Positions 25,000 to 38,900 of a DNA stretch of 64,000 nt are shown one piece after another. The notes beneath the pieces were generated by a model. That model had not been told where the DNA came from, made no database searches, and was given only the letters and a program-made list of their open reading frames with translations. This DNA comes from Panorpa germanica. Taxonomy: Eukaryota > Arthropoda > Insecta > Mecoptera > Panorpidae. The position numbers were made by a program, and so were the translations under genes. Where the stretch lies: contig OY783203.1 in NCBI GenBank assembly GCA_963678705.1, positions 44,144,347 through 44,208,346 on the forward strand, in the 5' to 3' direction. Numbering within the stretch: position 1 is the stretch's first letter; the number at the start of each line of letters is the position of its first letter.

Positions 25000-27900
25000 T
25001 TCATTCGGTATTAAGAATTACTTTTATTTATGAGAAAACAATACAGGCAAGAGAGAAGCAGATTGAGGAAACGGTGAGAATAAAGAAGGAGTAGTGATCA
25101 AGAAGATATAGGGACAAGAATTTAAGAATCAGAAGGTGCTTTTGAATTAGAAAAATGCTAGAACAGATTTAAGTTTAATTTAGAAATGAGATGTAATTAC
25201 GTTATTTAATATTGAAAGAATAAAAGTCTAACGACATTATTTAATAAATACAACAATGTAAAAGAACAACGTCGGTACGTAATAGAGTAAGATCCCACAA
25301 ACTCCAGACCTGCGTCGTTTTAGCAAATTTTGAGAATGACTAGAGTAATATGTAGTTAGGAACGTATGCGTACTTGCGAGCTTGAAAGCGATCCTTTTTT
25401 TCAAAATATTGATGTATTTAAAATATAGAGATTAAATTAGTTTCATTAATAAAGTCAATAAGGTATTAAAGAAGAAGGGGAGGGGGGTATAAGATTTTAA
25501 TTTTTTTTTAAATTTATTTATATTAATGTAGAACATATTAAGTTTATTGTGTGAAAATTTGAATTCGATTGGAGCAAAGCTGTCGGAGATATAGAGTTTT
25601 AAGTCTTCACCTCTCTGGTCTGGTTTCGTCTTTCTTTGAAATTATAAACGCATATTTCGTACACATAGCTTTTTCAGAGTCGGTGCCTTCTCTAGCTCAA
25701 AATCTACTGGACTCGTTCTTTACATAAATGCCAAGGTAGCGTTGTCGAGTTATTTCTCTTTTTTTTAATTTTAACGTATTTTAAAATAACAAAGTTTCTG
25801 ACTTTTTTCATGAAAAATCGGTATTTTGACTTCTAAGTGCTGTAAAAAATTGAACACACAATAAAAAAAACTCGACAGGGTTACCTGCAGAAACTTATCA
25901 CCTAATGAAATCATTTCGGTTTTTTGAATTCAGATAATCCAGTGATGAATTATGGGTCGCACCGCAATGTTACTTTTTTTTGTGACGTCTGCGGAGAATC
26001 GCTTTCAATGGCCGTGTCGTCAAAAAACATTATCGAAAATATTCTTTTTTATTGTTTTGAACTTAAACACCCCCCAGTGTAATACTGTTACTGAAAAATA
26101 TAACTGAATGCTTTTTACCACACATTTCCTATAAAAACATATTTAAATGACTTAATGGACTTATGTTTATAATATACATAAACCAGACGGTGTATTAGCA
26201 TAGACTATAGAGTACAAGTTCTGGAAACTGGAAAATCAAATCGTTAATTATATAAACTATGTAATCAACTACTTAGTATAAATCGGAAGGAAGTCATGTG
26301 AAGAAAGTCAGTGAGATAATGTTTAAGTTACAAAATGTATGGTGTGTTGTGTAAGCATTATTACAGTTTCGCAACATCCAACTATAAATAGATGTGCAAT
26401 AAAACAAGAATTACAATTAGGGGTGAGCATACATTAGTATAAATATACATTTTCGAATAACATATTTTATTTTCTTTATCTAAGAAAAAGAAAATATAAC
26501 AATATTACGTAGTACTTTGTTCTGGAATGTTTGGATGGTTTTGATGTTGCTGCTTTTGGTGCAACTTCACAGTTGAATACCATACGTTCACACTGGCTTT
26601 AGCAATTGCTTATACATTAATAATTTGTTGTGTATGGATAAAATGGATTGGCGTCCAATTAACCAATACATTTTTCTATAAATATTTAAATAATATAATT
26701 TTCTCAACACTAGTATTATAGGTATAACACTTAAGACGGTACGGGTCGGATAACAATTTAACGCATTACATACACCTACTTAGCAACTAGAGTTAGAGCA
26801 ATTCAATTTGGTAATTAAATAAATTCACTGAACGTAATTAGCACCGTATGATTAATATTTTATGATTCGCACATGTTAAACTATGTCAAAGTGTAAAACG
26901 CCATAGTCAATATACAAATAAGACAGCACAGAGCCGAGAGGATTATACTTGACGCCAGACTTCTGCGATTTTGAGTTAGATCTCTGGATCTATTTTCTGG
27001 GTTTGGAAGATATCAAATTATGCCCGGTAAACACAAAACATGTTTGTTACTTTAAATAAATATTATTTTACTTAAGTGACACGTAATAATAATTCGTTTT
27101 CCAGGATTGTAAGTACTGAGAGGAGACAAGAAAGGAAGGCGGTGAATGGCGAAGGTGCAGAGAAAAAAGGGAAAGAGAAAGACGAAAAGGGAGATAATCA
27201 TGGAGAACTGAAGGAGTGACATGATGAGAAGAAGGAAGAGTAGCAGTAGTTTTATATTGTAGTAGATATTTATGAATAGGATTAAGTCAATTAAATGAAA
27301 TGTAATTAACGATTTAGTGTAGGAAGAATGTAAAACCTATTAGAACGCATTAAAAAGTAAATATACGACCAGTACCGTTTCGATTTTCATATATGACAAT
27401 ACTGGGACAAGTTCTATATTCGCAGCGTGTTCCTAATTCTTCTATTCTAAGTAAACTTCTATCTGGATTTGTTGGCACCCTGTGGATTGATAAATTTGTA
27501 TCATGTAACAGTTAAGTACTAGAGATATATTTGCTAGGTTCAGCTGGGATAGTGAAGGCAGGTAAGGTGAGCGGTAACTGTGAGTCGGGAGCAGCGTACT
27601 CGTAACTCGTACACATCAAACTAATCATACAAGAATTACATCCCTATCCTTGTACTAGGATGAATTATAGTTTAGTTTATTGCATCAGTTTCAGAATCGT
27701 TACGCCCCTTTCCATACACATCCCTTCAACAGTAATACGAGGATGTTCTTCAACTACGATTTATTATTTCTAGGCACTTACCAAATGAATAAGACCCTTA
27801 TTTTTATGAATATATTGTTTTGTAAAAAAGTAATATTAATTTATTAGTATAAGTATAGTCTTAATAATATTTATAGGTTGTTACTTTAACTAGGAGTAGG

Positions 27901-30270
27901 AGTTTCTGCATTAATGTTTATCAATACACAACTGTTGCGAAATGAATAAAAATGTATATCACATATCTGCGTCGTTTTCCCCTCTCAACTACAAAATTTT
28001 GAGAAAGTAATAAGTTACAGTGTAAGAGAAGTCTAAGGTTGCTGCAGTTGGATTTTAACATAAATTGTAAATGCTTTAGCCGTTGCTAAAATGGAGGACG
28101 GTTAATATAAATTAAAAGGCATCGAACACAGAGAGAGTAAATTAAAACAAGTATACAAAGAACGAACAAATAAGTTACAGTGACACTACAACACACTGCA
28201 TACGATGACGACATTTTGAGTAGGGTATATTCGAGTTTTTTCGCATTAGTACATCTTATCATGTACTAACACATCTGTACTGTATTGTCAGAACTGCAAA
28301 TATGTATAAAAAGAACAGTCATGGTACAGCTCAAATTATCCGCGAATATGGCTCAGAAATATGCTACACTGAGTAGATGTTCAAAACGTATGAACCATAA
28401 TATGAATATGGACGTACCAAATAGAAATTTCCGCTCATAATAAATTGTGCTACTGTGACTACATTCTACTAAAAAATTCAGTGAATATTATATATTTTAT
28501 ACAAGTATATATATTCATATATAAATTCAACGATTTTTAGCTTAGTTTATTTAACAGTGTCCGCATTTATTTTTTCAAATATGTATAATGAATCTCTGAC
28601 TTTATCCTGACAGACAACTCGTCTACGGATGGTAGTTTTATTTCCAACGTTATAAACAATAAGAATAAGCAGTGAAGAATAAATAAAGTATATTTTCAAA
28701 TAATACAAGCGTTTGTATGAATATAAGTATAAAAGTATTTTTAATATAGCTAGAATAAAAGAATTTTTTTGATATTTTAGATTATTCTCTAATTATATTA
28801 ATAAAGTCACTTATGTTTTGTTGACAGCAAAGTATAGAATCAGCCTGTATTTTAGAGAACAGAGTTAGTTGTGTTTGTTTATAATGTTGCATAGATCGGT
28901 TTTTGTTAATTAATTTTGGCGATTCTTTTCCTGAGCTACTCATATATTATATTGCATCACAGGTAAAAATTTGTCCTACAAAGCAAATTTCACACTTGTC
29001 ACAAGCTAATTCCAAGGTTAATTTTCTACCTGTGATTCGTATGTTTAAAATACAAAATTCTCTGAGTTTTGTTGTTTAAAACATTTGACTGACAATGATC
29101 ATGTTCAAATATTGAACTTCTCCTGTAAATAAACAAACCAAAAGCATTCTGATAGAGTCTAGTCTTCTAATAATATATTTTTAATCACTTGAAAATATTT
29201 TAAATTAAATCAATAATAATTATCAAGATACGACGAAACTTAATTGGAAATGAGAAACAGGTAAACAAATTTAAAATTACATTAAGTATAGAAACCAAAA
29301 TCAAATCAAGGAGAACATCAAAATATCAGATTTTGAATCATTTCGATTAATCCCACGTAATTTATTTATAGATTTGAAAGGATTGGAATTAAAACGAATT
29401 CAGCGGATAATACATAACCCTTCAAGATGAAATATTAAATCAAAGTCATTTATAGAATTTTAGAAAAATATGAAAGGTTTTGTTTGAATGAATTGATTTA
29501 CTTTGTAAGATACGAGTATAACGACAGTTACTCGTAAGTTCAGAAAAATACAACACAAGCTCAAGCTCTAATATTCAAAACAGCGAGAACATTGACAAAA
29601 CAGTGGCGAGAGTTTGTTCTATATATTTTTACAACATATGTTTAAATTTCAAGGGCAAGGAATACAACCGCCACCAATTCAATCCAGCACCAATCCATTT
29701 ATATATTTCTTCAAATCTTTTTATCTCTCCTGATTCAAAAGAATGTGACCATGACCATACAACATTAGTAACATAACATCTATTCTATACCATAATGGAC
29801 TATATTGAATTCTTTAATGTACATTGAGTTTTTGAATGATGGCTGGAACTGATAAATAATATTACAGACTTATCTCTACAGAGATATCTTTTGAATCTTT
29901 GAAGAACAAGGGTTCAGAAATCGATGGAAAATATGACTATTAGAGATAAGCGCTCGACAGACACGTTAACCTTCAAAATACTTCGGTCAATTTCAGAATA
30001 ATATTGCTCTTTTATTTATTTGATACAAATGTCTAAAAATAAATTATTTTTGTTTGGAATTTTTTTTGATGTTATTGTTTTCTTTGTTTATTTACTTTAC
30101 AGAAAACAAGAGAACTGCCATCATGGCTAAATAAAACCGGTTTGTGAACTCATTTTTAACGCGGTCCTTTTTTTAAATTTCTGATTAAAATATAGGTTAA
30201 TATTTTTTGTATATACTCAAAAGTAGACAGAGAATTAGCTATTTAAAATTTACGCAATACGTAATCGACA
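25000..30270. other. Intergenic DNA with purine-rich patches and repeat fragments
   Basis: No supported gene. Purine-rich runs lie at 25035-25140 and 27110-27245. A family C fragment lies at 25405-25460 and a SINE fragment at 26929-27025. The purine run at 27110 follows a CCAG acceptor-like site, but its reading frame is low-complexity Lys/Glu and was not called. Confidence 0.45.
26929..27025 (+). mobile_element. SINE family A fragment (head and start of body)
   Basis: A tRNA-like head (AGCACAGAGCCGAGAGGATT) is followed by GGATCTATTTTCTGGGTTTGG and ATCAAATTA, in family order. It ends abruptly after the body start. Confidence 0.6.
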
Positions 30271-30274
30271 TTCT

Positions 30275-30350
30275 TTTCTTTTTTTCACAACAATCATAAT
30301 ATAAAATTTGTTGGGATGCACGACCCAGCTGTTAGTATTAAATACAAATC
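30275..30350 (-). repeat. Dispersed repeat family B, end fragment
   Basis: The reverse complement (ACTAACAGCTGGGTCGTGCAT and ATGATTGTTGTGAAAAA) closely matches 41745-41805. Confidence 0.65.
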
Positions 30351-30936
30351 ATAGGATGTTACATCTTTCAATAATTCAATTAAAAAAAAGAAAAATTTGA
30401 TTATTAATAATTAATATTTCTTGTAATATTAGGACTTTTAAAAAATAATTGGTTATTTAAGGGCCTAGTACCCAACTTTATCAATATATAGTACAGTTCT
30501 AAAAAAATTAAGTCATGGTTTGAAAGCCATTTAAATTTAACGTGAGACCAAAAAATGAAAATTAAGAATTTTAATTGCATATAATAGAATTTGGTGATTC
30601 GATTTTAATGGGCCTCAAAAGCTTTTACTTACAGAGCAGGATCCTATGTATGTATATGTATATATATACAAGAGCAATAAAGTAAATAATTCGGATAATT
30701 TTAATTGTCATATCTCAGTGAATATTTTTGAGAATATTGCAAGAAAAAAGTATTTTAAAACCTTTCAAATTTTTGACCAAATTTTACATTATTGATTGAG
30801 TAATATTGACCGTTGCAAACCTAGAATCCAATAAATATATATTTTATACCAATTTAATCATTAAACTTAAGTTTATTGGAATTAGAGGGTTGATGCAGTA
30901 CCGCATATGAAAAAGCATAGCTGTTTAAGTCAAGTA

Positions 30937-31231
30937 GATGACGCAGTGGCCGAAAATTATGTTTACTCTGTCTTTATATTTGACTCCAGTCTGGTGTGTC
31001 TTCGAGTTCGATCCACTGGAATATGAATGAGTGAGAATGAGAAGTTTGAATGAGGAATGAGTTAGGTTGTTATCAAAATTCATTTTATTATGTGCTCTCA
31101 TAATCATAAAGTTTATGAAGCAACGGTGTAGCTCACATAGTCCAGTCCAGGCACCATAAATATTGCCAACATTGTAGAATTTGGTCGGTGATAGGACTCA
31201 GCATCGGAAATAGACTGAAATTAAATAAATT
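30937..31231 (+). mobile_element. SINE family A, near full-length copy
   Basis: About 295 bp. The head has a tRNA-Ser-like A box (GACGCAGTGGCCGA) and B box (GAGTTCGATCC). The body carries GGTTGTTATCAAAATTCATT, then TAATCATAAAGTTTATGAAG and CCAACATTG. The tail is GTCGGTGATAGGACTCAGCATCGG followed by ATTAAATAAATTA. The 7SL-free, tRNA-headed plan indicates a class II (tRNA-derived) SINE moved by a partner LINE. It encodes no protein; the minus-strand open frame over it is incidental. Confidence 0.8.
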
Positions 31232-31557
31232 AGGTAATACAAAAATTATGTCTCATTTAAGAAATTTTGAATATACGAGTATATCATTTCAACCCACTTA
31301 AGCTATACACATGAAATTGAAGAATATTTTGTGTGTAGTAATTAGTTAAACATAAAAACCTTTTACTGGCTGAGATACATTAAAGGGCAATGCACTCTGC
31401 ATTGAATTTAACTGAATTTGTGCTCAGAAATTAGTACCGCACCGCCTCGCACCGACCGAACCGTTCACATGGGACAGCTGGTGTCCCGGTAATACACGGA
31501 CAGCTTTCATGTACGTTAGGTACGTACAACTTTTAATTAAATTACTTAAATCTGTGT

Positions 31558-31746
31558 GTGTTTCGTGTTTTTTCAGCCGCCATTGAGGTTAACGTTCTGG
31601 CAAAAGAAGGAATTCTATTAAATGTAACTCAGCGCCCAAATGAATGCTGTTTGACGCACGAAGAGATTCTGTACATTAACTCGGTTTTTGTGTACAAAAT
31701 AGTACCAGAATCGACTGCAGAGTTAATAAAAGAGAAAAAGCGTTGA
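31558..31746 (+). CDS. Unrecognised possible terminal exon
   Basis: A good acceptor (GTTTTTTCAG) ends at 31576 and is followed by an open frame of about 56 codons, rich in Glu, Val and Ile, that stops at about 31744 (final residues ELIKEKKR). Codon content looks more protein-like than its surroundings, and a GC-rich patch lies just upstream at 31430-31510. I recognise no domain, and no joining upstream exon could be fixed. It could be a last exon, part of an old transposon, or chance. Confidence 0.25.
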   Translation: MFRVFSAAIEVNVLAKEGILLNVTQRPNECCLTHEEILYINSVFVYKIVPESTAELIKEKKR

Positions 31747-31789
31747 AATAAGATAATTGCGCATTACTTATTTATTTGAACATTACGGT

Positions 31790-32045
31790 AATGAACTTGT
31801 GAACCATGAGGTTAAATTGAATTTCTATAAAGCTGTACTATATATTGATAAAGTTTTTACCGGGATCTCAAATGTAACTTTTTTTTTAATAAGTGGCAAT
31901 ATTACAGGAGACATTAACTATTCAAATAGGCAGTTTTAACCATCATTAAAGAGAATGAAGTATATAAAATATAAATCTGCGTGTGATGTCACATCCGCTG
32001 AATTGCCATCTCTTATATACAACTTACATTAGGACCCGTGCCACA
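31790..32045 (+). repeat. Dispersed repeat family B copy
   Basis: Shares ordered blocks with 41530-41770: GAACTTGTGAACCA, GATAAAGTT, AATAAGT..CAATATTA, CATCATTAAAG, CTG.GTGTGATGTCACAT, ATCTCTT.TATACAAC and GGACCCGTGC. Divergence is considerable and no protein frame is preserved. Confidence 0.6.
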
Positions 32046-32283
32046 AAAAAAAAATGTCCAGAAAAAACAAAATTTTCAATAGTAAGAATTTTTAAGTTTT
32101 TGATAAAAATGACCATTTCTTTTTAGTTCTCATGGCGATTACCGGGAACAACTAATACTTTAACTTTTTAATTTTTTTTCATAGTAATAAAAAAATATTT
32201 AAATAAAATTATGAAAATTTCTCAGTATATAGGGAAAAGAGGAAGGAGGTGGGCGACATAAGTTGTGCATAGAAGCCAACCGG

Positions 32284-32290
32284 TTATAAA
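32284..32290 (+). promoter_or_regulatory. Candidate TATA box of a + strand promoter
   Basis: TATAAAA within a GC-richer stretch (CCGGTTATAAAAACGGCCC), about 290 bp before a strong splice donor at 32573. A CCAAT motif and a perfect CRE palindrome (TGACGTCA) lie at 32391-32402, inside the presumed transcript. Confidence 0.3.
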
Positions 32291-32314
32291 AACGGCCCTG
32301 ATAAGTCACATAGA

Positions 32315-32572
32315 CGTTAAGCAATGAATCAATACCCTTGGAGCTTTAGCCTAACCGCATAGCCGTCCAACACGTTTATTCAGCAACAAGCCAATGACGT
32401 CACAATGTCGTTTGTACCGTTCTTTGGCTTATGTTATGTTTAAGGTTCGACTAAGTCCAAACAGAAACGAGACCAACCATACTGGAGACCGAGACCGAGT
32501 AACTGGAGCACCAAGAACGTACGATACGAAAATACACACAGTGAACTACCGAATATATTCTAACCAGTCAAG
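32315..32572 (+). other. Candidate non-coding or short-coding first exon
   Basis: This span is more GC-rich than its surroundings and ends in CAAG|GTAAGC, the best splice donor context in the region, at 32573. It is open for 60 codons from 32394, but the peptide has no recognisable domain, so it may be 5' UTR. Downstream exons are not identifiable in the window. Confidence 0.3.
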
Positions 32573-32735
32573 GTAAGCGTCCACAGGCCGCATTGACTTT
32601 ATCGAATAAAACGTGGCATAAAGAGAGTGAGGGAAGGCGTATTCAGGAACATGAACAATGGTGGTAGATTTTTTTTTATAGATTTGGTTTACTCCTCATC
32701 CATGTTGTAATTGTATTACTTTATATTATTTACCT

Positions 32736-32933
32736 ATTTAGGGTCGACCCTATTTCTGGTACTCGTACTATGTTGACAGTTTGTAAGGTAATGTAGCCTT
32801 ATATGTGAACAACACCGCTGCCTTATGAATTATTGATTATGTAGGTACAGAATCAAGGAATTGAACCCGATGAGACTGCAGTTTTGCGAAAAAGCCTTAA
32901 TGCTCTCGGTCACTGTGCCGTATATATTTGCGG
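32736..32933 (-). mobile_element. SINE family A, near full-length minus-strand copy
   Basis: On the minus strand the head reads GGCACAGTGACCGAGAGCATTAAGGC, close to the eukaryotic tRNA-Ser 5' half (GTGGCCGAG.GGTTAAGGC), with a B box GGGTTCAATTCC. The body (CATAATCAATAATTCATAAGGCAGCGGTGTT) and a decayed tail follow. Confidence 0.75.
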
Positions 32934-32939
32934 GCGTCT

Positions 32940-35900
32940 GATCGTAGACAAATTATGGTTGTGAAATATTATCCGTAATTAATTAATAATTATTAAAGTC
33001 TATAAAGAGTGTAAATCCTTGTTCTCATTTTAATTGTAGCTATACTTTAATTATTCAATTACAACGCGACCGTATAGTGAAAATAATTTCTTCCACTCGG
33101 CAATTAAAATACTCAAGTCGCGTGTGTGGTACGTCACATATCGAAGGTTTGAGAATCAAGCTTTCTTTATCCCCCTACAAGTTTGTAACCTTCTGTGTTA
33201 GGAGGTTGAGAGGATAGTTCACCCCGCTTTTTTTTCCACCAGATTCACCAGAAATATTCTAGAAGTCAATGTAAAAAGTGATAATTAATGTATTTATTTT
33301 TTATGGAAATATCAAAGATATATGCATAAAGTTAGGGAATATATTCGCATATATTTTCTTATACTCGGTATAAAACTAGGGATTTTTTCTGCATCCTACT
33401 GATACTTTAAGGTAATTTAAATAAAATTTATGCTACAAAATTATCATACATACTGTGCCTCGTAACTTACATTGAAAATTGTTGTTAAAGCTTCTCCAAA
33501 GTACCAAACTGCACTCAACTTTAACTTTTTTAGTCTGCGGATTTGTATTTGAATGACATTATCTTCAGCGCGGCGCGGCGGCTTTACATTGGCACTTTGC
33601 TACACTTCTTCATACCACTGGTGTCGCTGTATCTGCGGCAGTGTCTTTATTATGTTAGTGCTGCATGTACGAGTATGTAGGAGTACATACTTACAATATG
33701 TCAATATTGACAGCAAAGTATTGTATTTTGTTTCATAGGGATAAGAGTACATTGTTTTTCTTATTTCAATGTAATTTGTCATTTGTTGTGAGTAGCGAGA
33801 GTGATGTTGCATTTAGCCTCATTCCCACTCACTGTTTTGATATTTAATTTACGTTTTTATTTAATATTTCAATCTAGATTTCAGGTGTTACGCATACGCA
33901 TTCCTTGTGACAATCGTGTTTTAGTTTGAGTTTAGTTAATTTAGTTAGTGTGCATGCGTCGTTAATAATAAAAATTTTGACAGTTCGAGAGTTGAACAAA
34001 ATTGAATGTGAAATAATTATAATTGCTGTTTTTAATAACAAGTGTCATAGAAATTGTTTTTACCTTTTTATTTTTGACAAGCTGACATTTAACTTCTCTT
34101 TAAAATAAATCATACTGCATTTTCACAGATTATCACATTTTGGAGGTATAGGTATATGTAATATAGTTTTTTTTTATTTTGTATCTTTAATTTAGAAACA
34201 TTGGACCTTTTAAGGTTCTAAGAAAACAAAGAAAACGTAAATTAAATTCTAAATTAAAAATGGCGCAGAGAATGACTACGCATATTCTCATATGATAAAC
34301 AATTAAAATTAAATACAAAATTAAAAATAAATTTAAAACAGTGAGTGGGTGAGTCTTATAATGTAAATTAAAAATACTTTACTATTGAATGATACTTTAT
34401 ACACAGAGATTCAAATCGTTTGATTCAATCCTCAATTACTTGTGATATTCTCCAATTAATCTCAAATTCATTCTACCAAATACATTACTTGAACACGATA
34501 CATTAATAAATGTTTTACAATTTACCCGTTTCTTCCGACCAATTGCAGTCTCTCTTCAATGTGCATTTTATATATTGCTAAGCTAAGTTTATCTGATAGA
34601 ATAAATTGATCAAGCTTACTTATTGCAGTCGATTCTATAAGTAAATAAAAGTCACTCAATAAAGAATACAATTTACCTAAAAGCATGCTTATAATAATAC
34701 ACACAGAATACATAGAGCCGGATGAAAAAAACGCGAGGCCCGATGCAAAATTCACTTGTGGGGCCTGTCGTACAAAAAAATTCAAATAATTGTACATTCA
34801 AATAAAAACACAAAAAACAGAAACAAAAACATTTTGATTTTGCAAAATAAATTTGCGGCCCGAAGTCTGCATAGAATAACTTTGTTATTATATATTATAA
34901 GAACTGAAAAATTAGTTTTTTCTTATTATTAAAATAACCGAAAGATAATGTTTTTTCGTTGACAACAAAATAAAGTAATATTTTTAGTCTCTTGGGTTTC
35001 GAAGATATATGGCATTACGTTCTGCACTAGATAACCTAATTTACTTTTTATATATCTGTATTACGCTATATTGCTCAGTTAATAAGTTTTCAAGAACCTT
35101 TCACTAAAACACATAAATATTGTATGTTGTTCTGTTATCATAGTCGTTGTCTTAACTTTCCTTCCGCTTTGTAATACTTCTTACCTTATGACAATATAGC
35201 TGGAAATTAAGAGGGGCGTTCCAAAGCCTTAATAACTTAACACCCGAAAGAAATAATGCAGTCAAATAAAAATTAAAGTTTCTAGAAAAGTTTTCACATC
35301 TAAAAAGTAAATATAATTTTTTTTAAATTTATTTAACATCGACTTATTACCGATAGCAGTTTCTTTTTGAAATCGTGGCTTCATATGTGGATTATATCAC
35401 TCATAATCAATTTATCTTGACAATCCAAAGTTCGATATTCGGTCCGGAGTGAAGCATAAATGCTTTTACAGTGTCGCCATGCATATATTTGGCATATAAT
35501 GGATTTAATGAAACAGAAAAGAACAGGTGATTGGTGTCAACGTTTCAATAATCTAGCCATCATTATGATACGAGTCATGGACAGATTGGCAGAAAATATA
35601 TATGATTTTTACTAAAACAATTATAATACAATCAATCACATTTCAACAATTTATTGGTTTTATTTACCCTAATAAAGTTTTTGAGTGGGAAGCTTTCTGA
35701 TTCGGGTAGTATTTTCAGAACAACCCTTACAACTGCAAATGGGGATAGGATTTTAGGGCTGGAGTACGACTATACTCGTACATACTTCATTCCCCGTATC
35801 AATTTAGTTGCTTGCGGAAACGGAAACTGCCGGTATTATGCAGATTAGGTTTATTTGAACACAAAATCTTATCACTAAATCTCACCGCTCCTGTTGTAAT

Positions 35901-38900
35901 TGGGTCACTTAAGTAATTGTCTAGTTATACAATAAAGTCTAAACTAACAAATTTGTATTCTGTTTTTATAATTAATACATTAGGAGTACAGTACGAGTAC
36001 AGTAAGAATTAAGTAAGAGTACAGTAAGACCTTCTCTAATTGACTGTAATATTTTACTTATTTTAATTTTTATTTTCTTTTTTACCTAAATTATAAGTGT
36101 GCATAAATTACGTTTATAATTTAAATTAAGAAATTTTATTTTTGTATAACTATGTAAAACTTAAGTAATTCTTAAAACAAATGTTTTCTTTTGGATTTAT
36201 TTTTTCACTTTACATCTAGCAAAGCTTTTTTATTATTACAAGTTAATCTGCGCTACGAACAGCTTGTGTAAATAGAGTAACTGTGTACATCCTAGAGTGA
36301 AGTTACTAACTAAGGAAAAACTAACTAAGTCAATTTTTATATTCTTAAAAACTATTGGTTTTAATTGCGAGAGAGTAGAACAGCTTTTATATTAATTTCA
36401 CTATGAAAATAGTAATTACTGTTTGAGCAATAAATTATTTGCAATAAATTTGATTGAATAAATTAAAAAATGGTTTATAGTATTTTATACTCCTTCTATC
36501 TATTCTTCTAAGACGAGGTAGAATGGAATTAGAGATTGTGCAAAAAGATCTTCAATTGGAGAAGATACAAAAGTGTAATGATTTGAAAAAATGGGTTTAC
36601 TCTTACACAAATTTTGTTACAAACTGTAGTGTACCTTAGTACTATGTTGTCAGCTTATATAAAGACAGCTTACATAAATATAGGCCTGTAAAAAGTTCCG
36701 GGCCAGAAAAAGGATTTGATTAAAATTTCGATTTGAAAATCAAATATTTAAGAAAAAATAGACAGTAACTTTACCGTACCGGCTGTAAAATTTGTTGTAC
36801 GCTTCAATTCTAAATGAATTCGGACACGATTATTCGTCTCACAGTCTTATACAAATTTGTGTGTTTTCAAAGCACATTGAAGGCCTCAGTTCGAAAATAT
36901 ATTTGATTAATAATTGGTTACGGTCAAGAATTCTTTTTCGTATTTCAAAGTTTAACTTCATAAATGTGACCTCAAAAGTCCAGCTTAAGTTCCAGATTGA
37001 CGTGTAGAGGCTACTGACATTAGCTTTACGACTAGATTATTTTAGAGATACCTTTGTTGCTTATTGGTTGGAATCTAATTAGGCGTGGGGTAATACATTT
37101 TGCTTCTGAAACTTTTGCATCAGTTGTCCGTCTCACCGGTTTCACCACTATATCGGTCAAATGTCGATTCAGATAATAGGTCATGTCTGAGAATATCATA
37201 TTCGTATGATATTATTATTACCCTATTGTTTAAATGGTCTCACCTATTTCTGTGTCGAAATGTAAGCTCATCCAATGTATATATAATGTATTGTATATAT
37301 ATTTATATAGTGTATACAATACACGCTTCCTGTCCCGCTCAATGTGGTCGCAATAGTTTTGTCTCCAAGTAGTTGACTAGTTGTAGCTACTTACAACGTT
37401 GTTGCTTCAACGCAAAACCACGACTTGAGTAAACTAGTGGTGTCCCACATAAATAGATTTCTGAGCCAAACAACAATGTTACTAGTCCATAGGGCAGATT
37501 CAAAAGTAGGCACACTTAATGCTTGTTTTTAACCACTCCAATGAATCTCATGTGTTTAGAACAAGAAGCTTTAATTTAATTTTTGAAATGCAAAGAATTG
37601 TTCTCGTATTTTATATGTAAAAATATATATTTCTGGTGAATAGCCATGCAAAATGTATTTAGAAATTGCCATACGTAAAGTAATTTATATCATTCGTTGC
37701 ACTATAACAAGAAATTGGATTCTGGTTCAATTTTTTTTGTTTTAAAAAGAGGAAAATATTTTACAATTTATTCTACACCTAACACATCATAAACTTATGT
37801 ATATTATGATGGTTGTATAGTAGAGAAAATGTTTCTTCCCAAGGTATGCATAATTTACACAACAAAATGCAAATAATCAAAATAAAATAGGGTATACAAG
37901 TCTGAAGTTTATTCTGCTGCAACAATAGAGCTGCATAAATTATAACAAAATTAGCTCTATAAAGTTTATTTGTTACATAACATTGTTTTGGTATATGTGT
38001 CGGATATTTAAAAAGTTTAGTTTATTTTAAATCTAATTATAACCAAGTATAAAATAAATGGGTAATGATAATGCAGGGGTGGAGACTCTATGACAAGCGT
38101 TCTATGTCAATTCAATAGGTGACAACAAAAGCAATATTGCCGGTCAACGTTTTTATGAATCCTGTGTGTATTACGACGGTGTTGGTACAGACTTCGAAGA
38201 AAGTTTTTGCTTAGTTAGCTGTAAATTGTTCTTCTTGTTTCAGCATTATATTGTAGCACGGAAACATCCTTAATGTTTAATATTCAATTTATTACCACAA
38301 AAGGTCAGAACAACAAATTCCTACAAGAAAAATGTACCAAACCACTTAGGTAATTCATGTGTTTGTTTCTAGTAAACAGAAACTGCTCTAACTTAGGTGA
38401 AGTTATTCTACCAATTCGCAAAGATACCAGTCTATTTAAATATTTACAAAAAGTAAAGGAAACATTCATTTGTTATATATACACGTAAATAAATAACGTT
38501 TTACTTCATTTACTTGAGTAAAAGTTTCTTTTGGTAGTTATTTAATATTTACTTGTTAATTACTTTCACTAATTATTAATTAGTGCACCTCATAGTGAAC
38601 ATCATTAGGGATTAATAAAGATGTTTCTTTTTAATTAAGAGTCTAAGGTGATTTCAACATCAAGATCATATTCTACTACTAAGCAATAATATGTTTTCAC
38701 TGTTATGAGGCTCTCAATATTATAATTTTTAAGTTCAGTGATACCTCTGGTTCCGAACTTAATTCGTTCTTTGACCACGCTCTTATTTCTCTTTTCGTTT
38801 CTACTGCAATAATACACTTATGTTTCTTTACACCACTGACCCTAACACTTTTCACTTTCTTTGGAGCTATAATAAGGGTTAACTTAATAGAAAAACTATT

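Noticed and set aside
27110-27245. Purine-rich stretch after a CCAG acceptor-like site
   Set aside because: Encodes only low-complexity Lys/Glu sequence and stops quickly; likely compositional.
34522-34797. 91-codon minus-strand frame
   Set aside because: No domain. The GC-richer end (GGCCCGATGCAAA) looks like a decayed repeat, not an exon.
38635-38817. 60-codon minus-strand frame with a charged, protein-like composition
   Set aside because: No recognised family and no convincing splice sites in frame.
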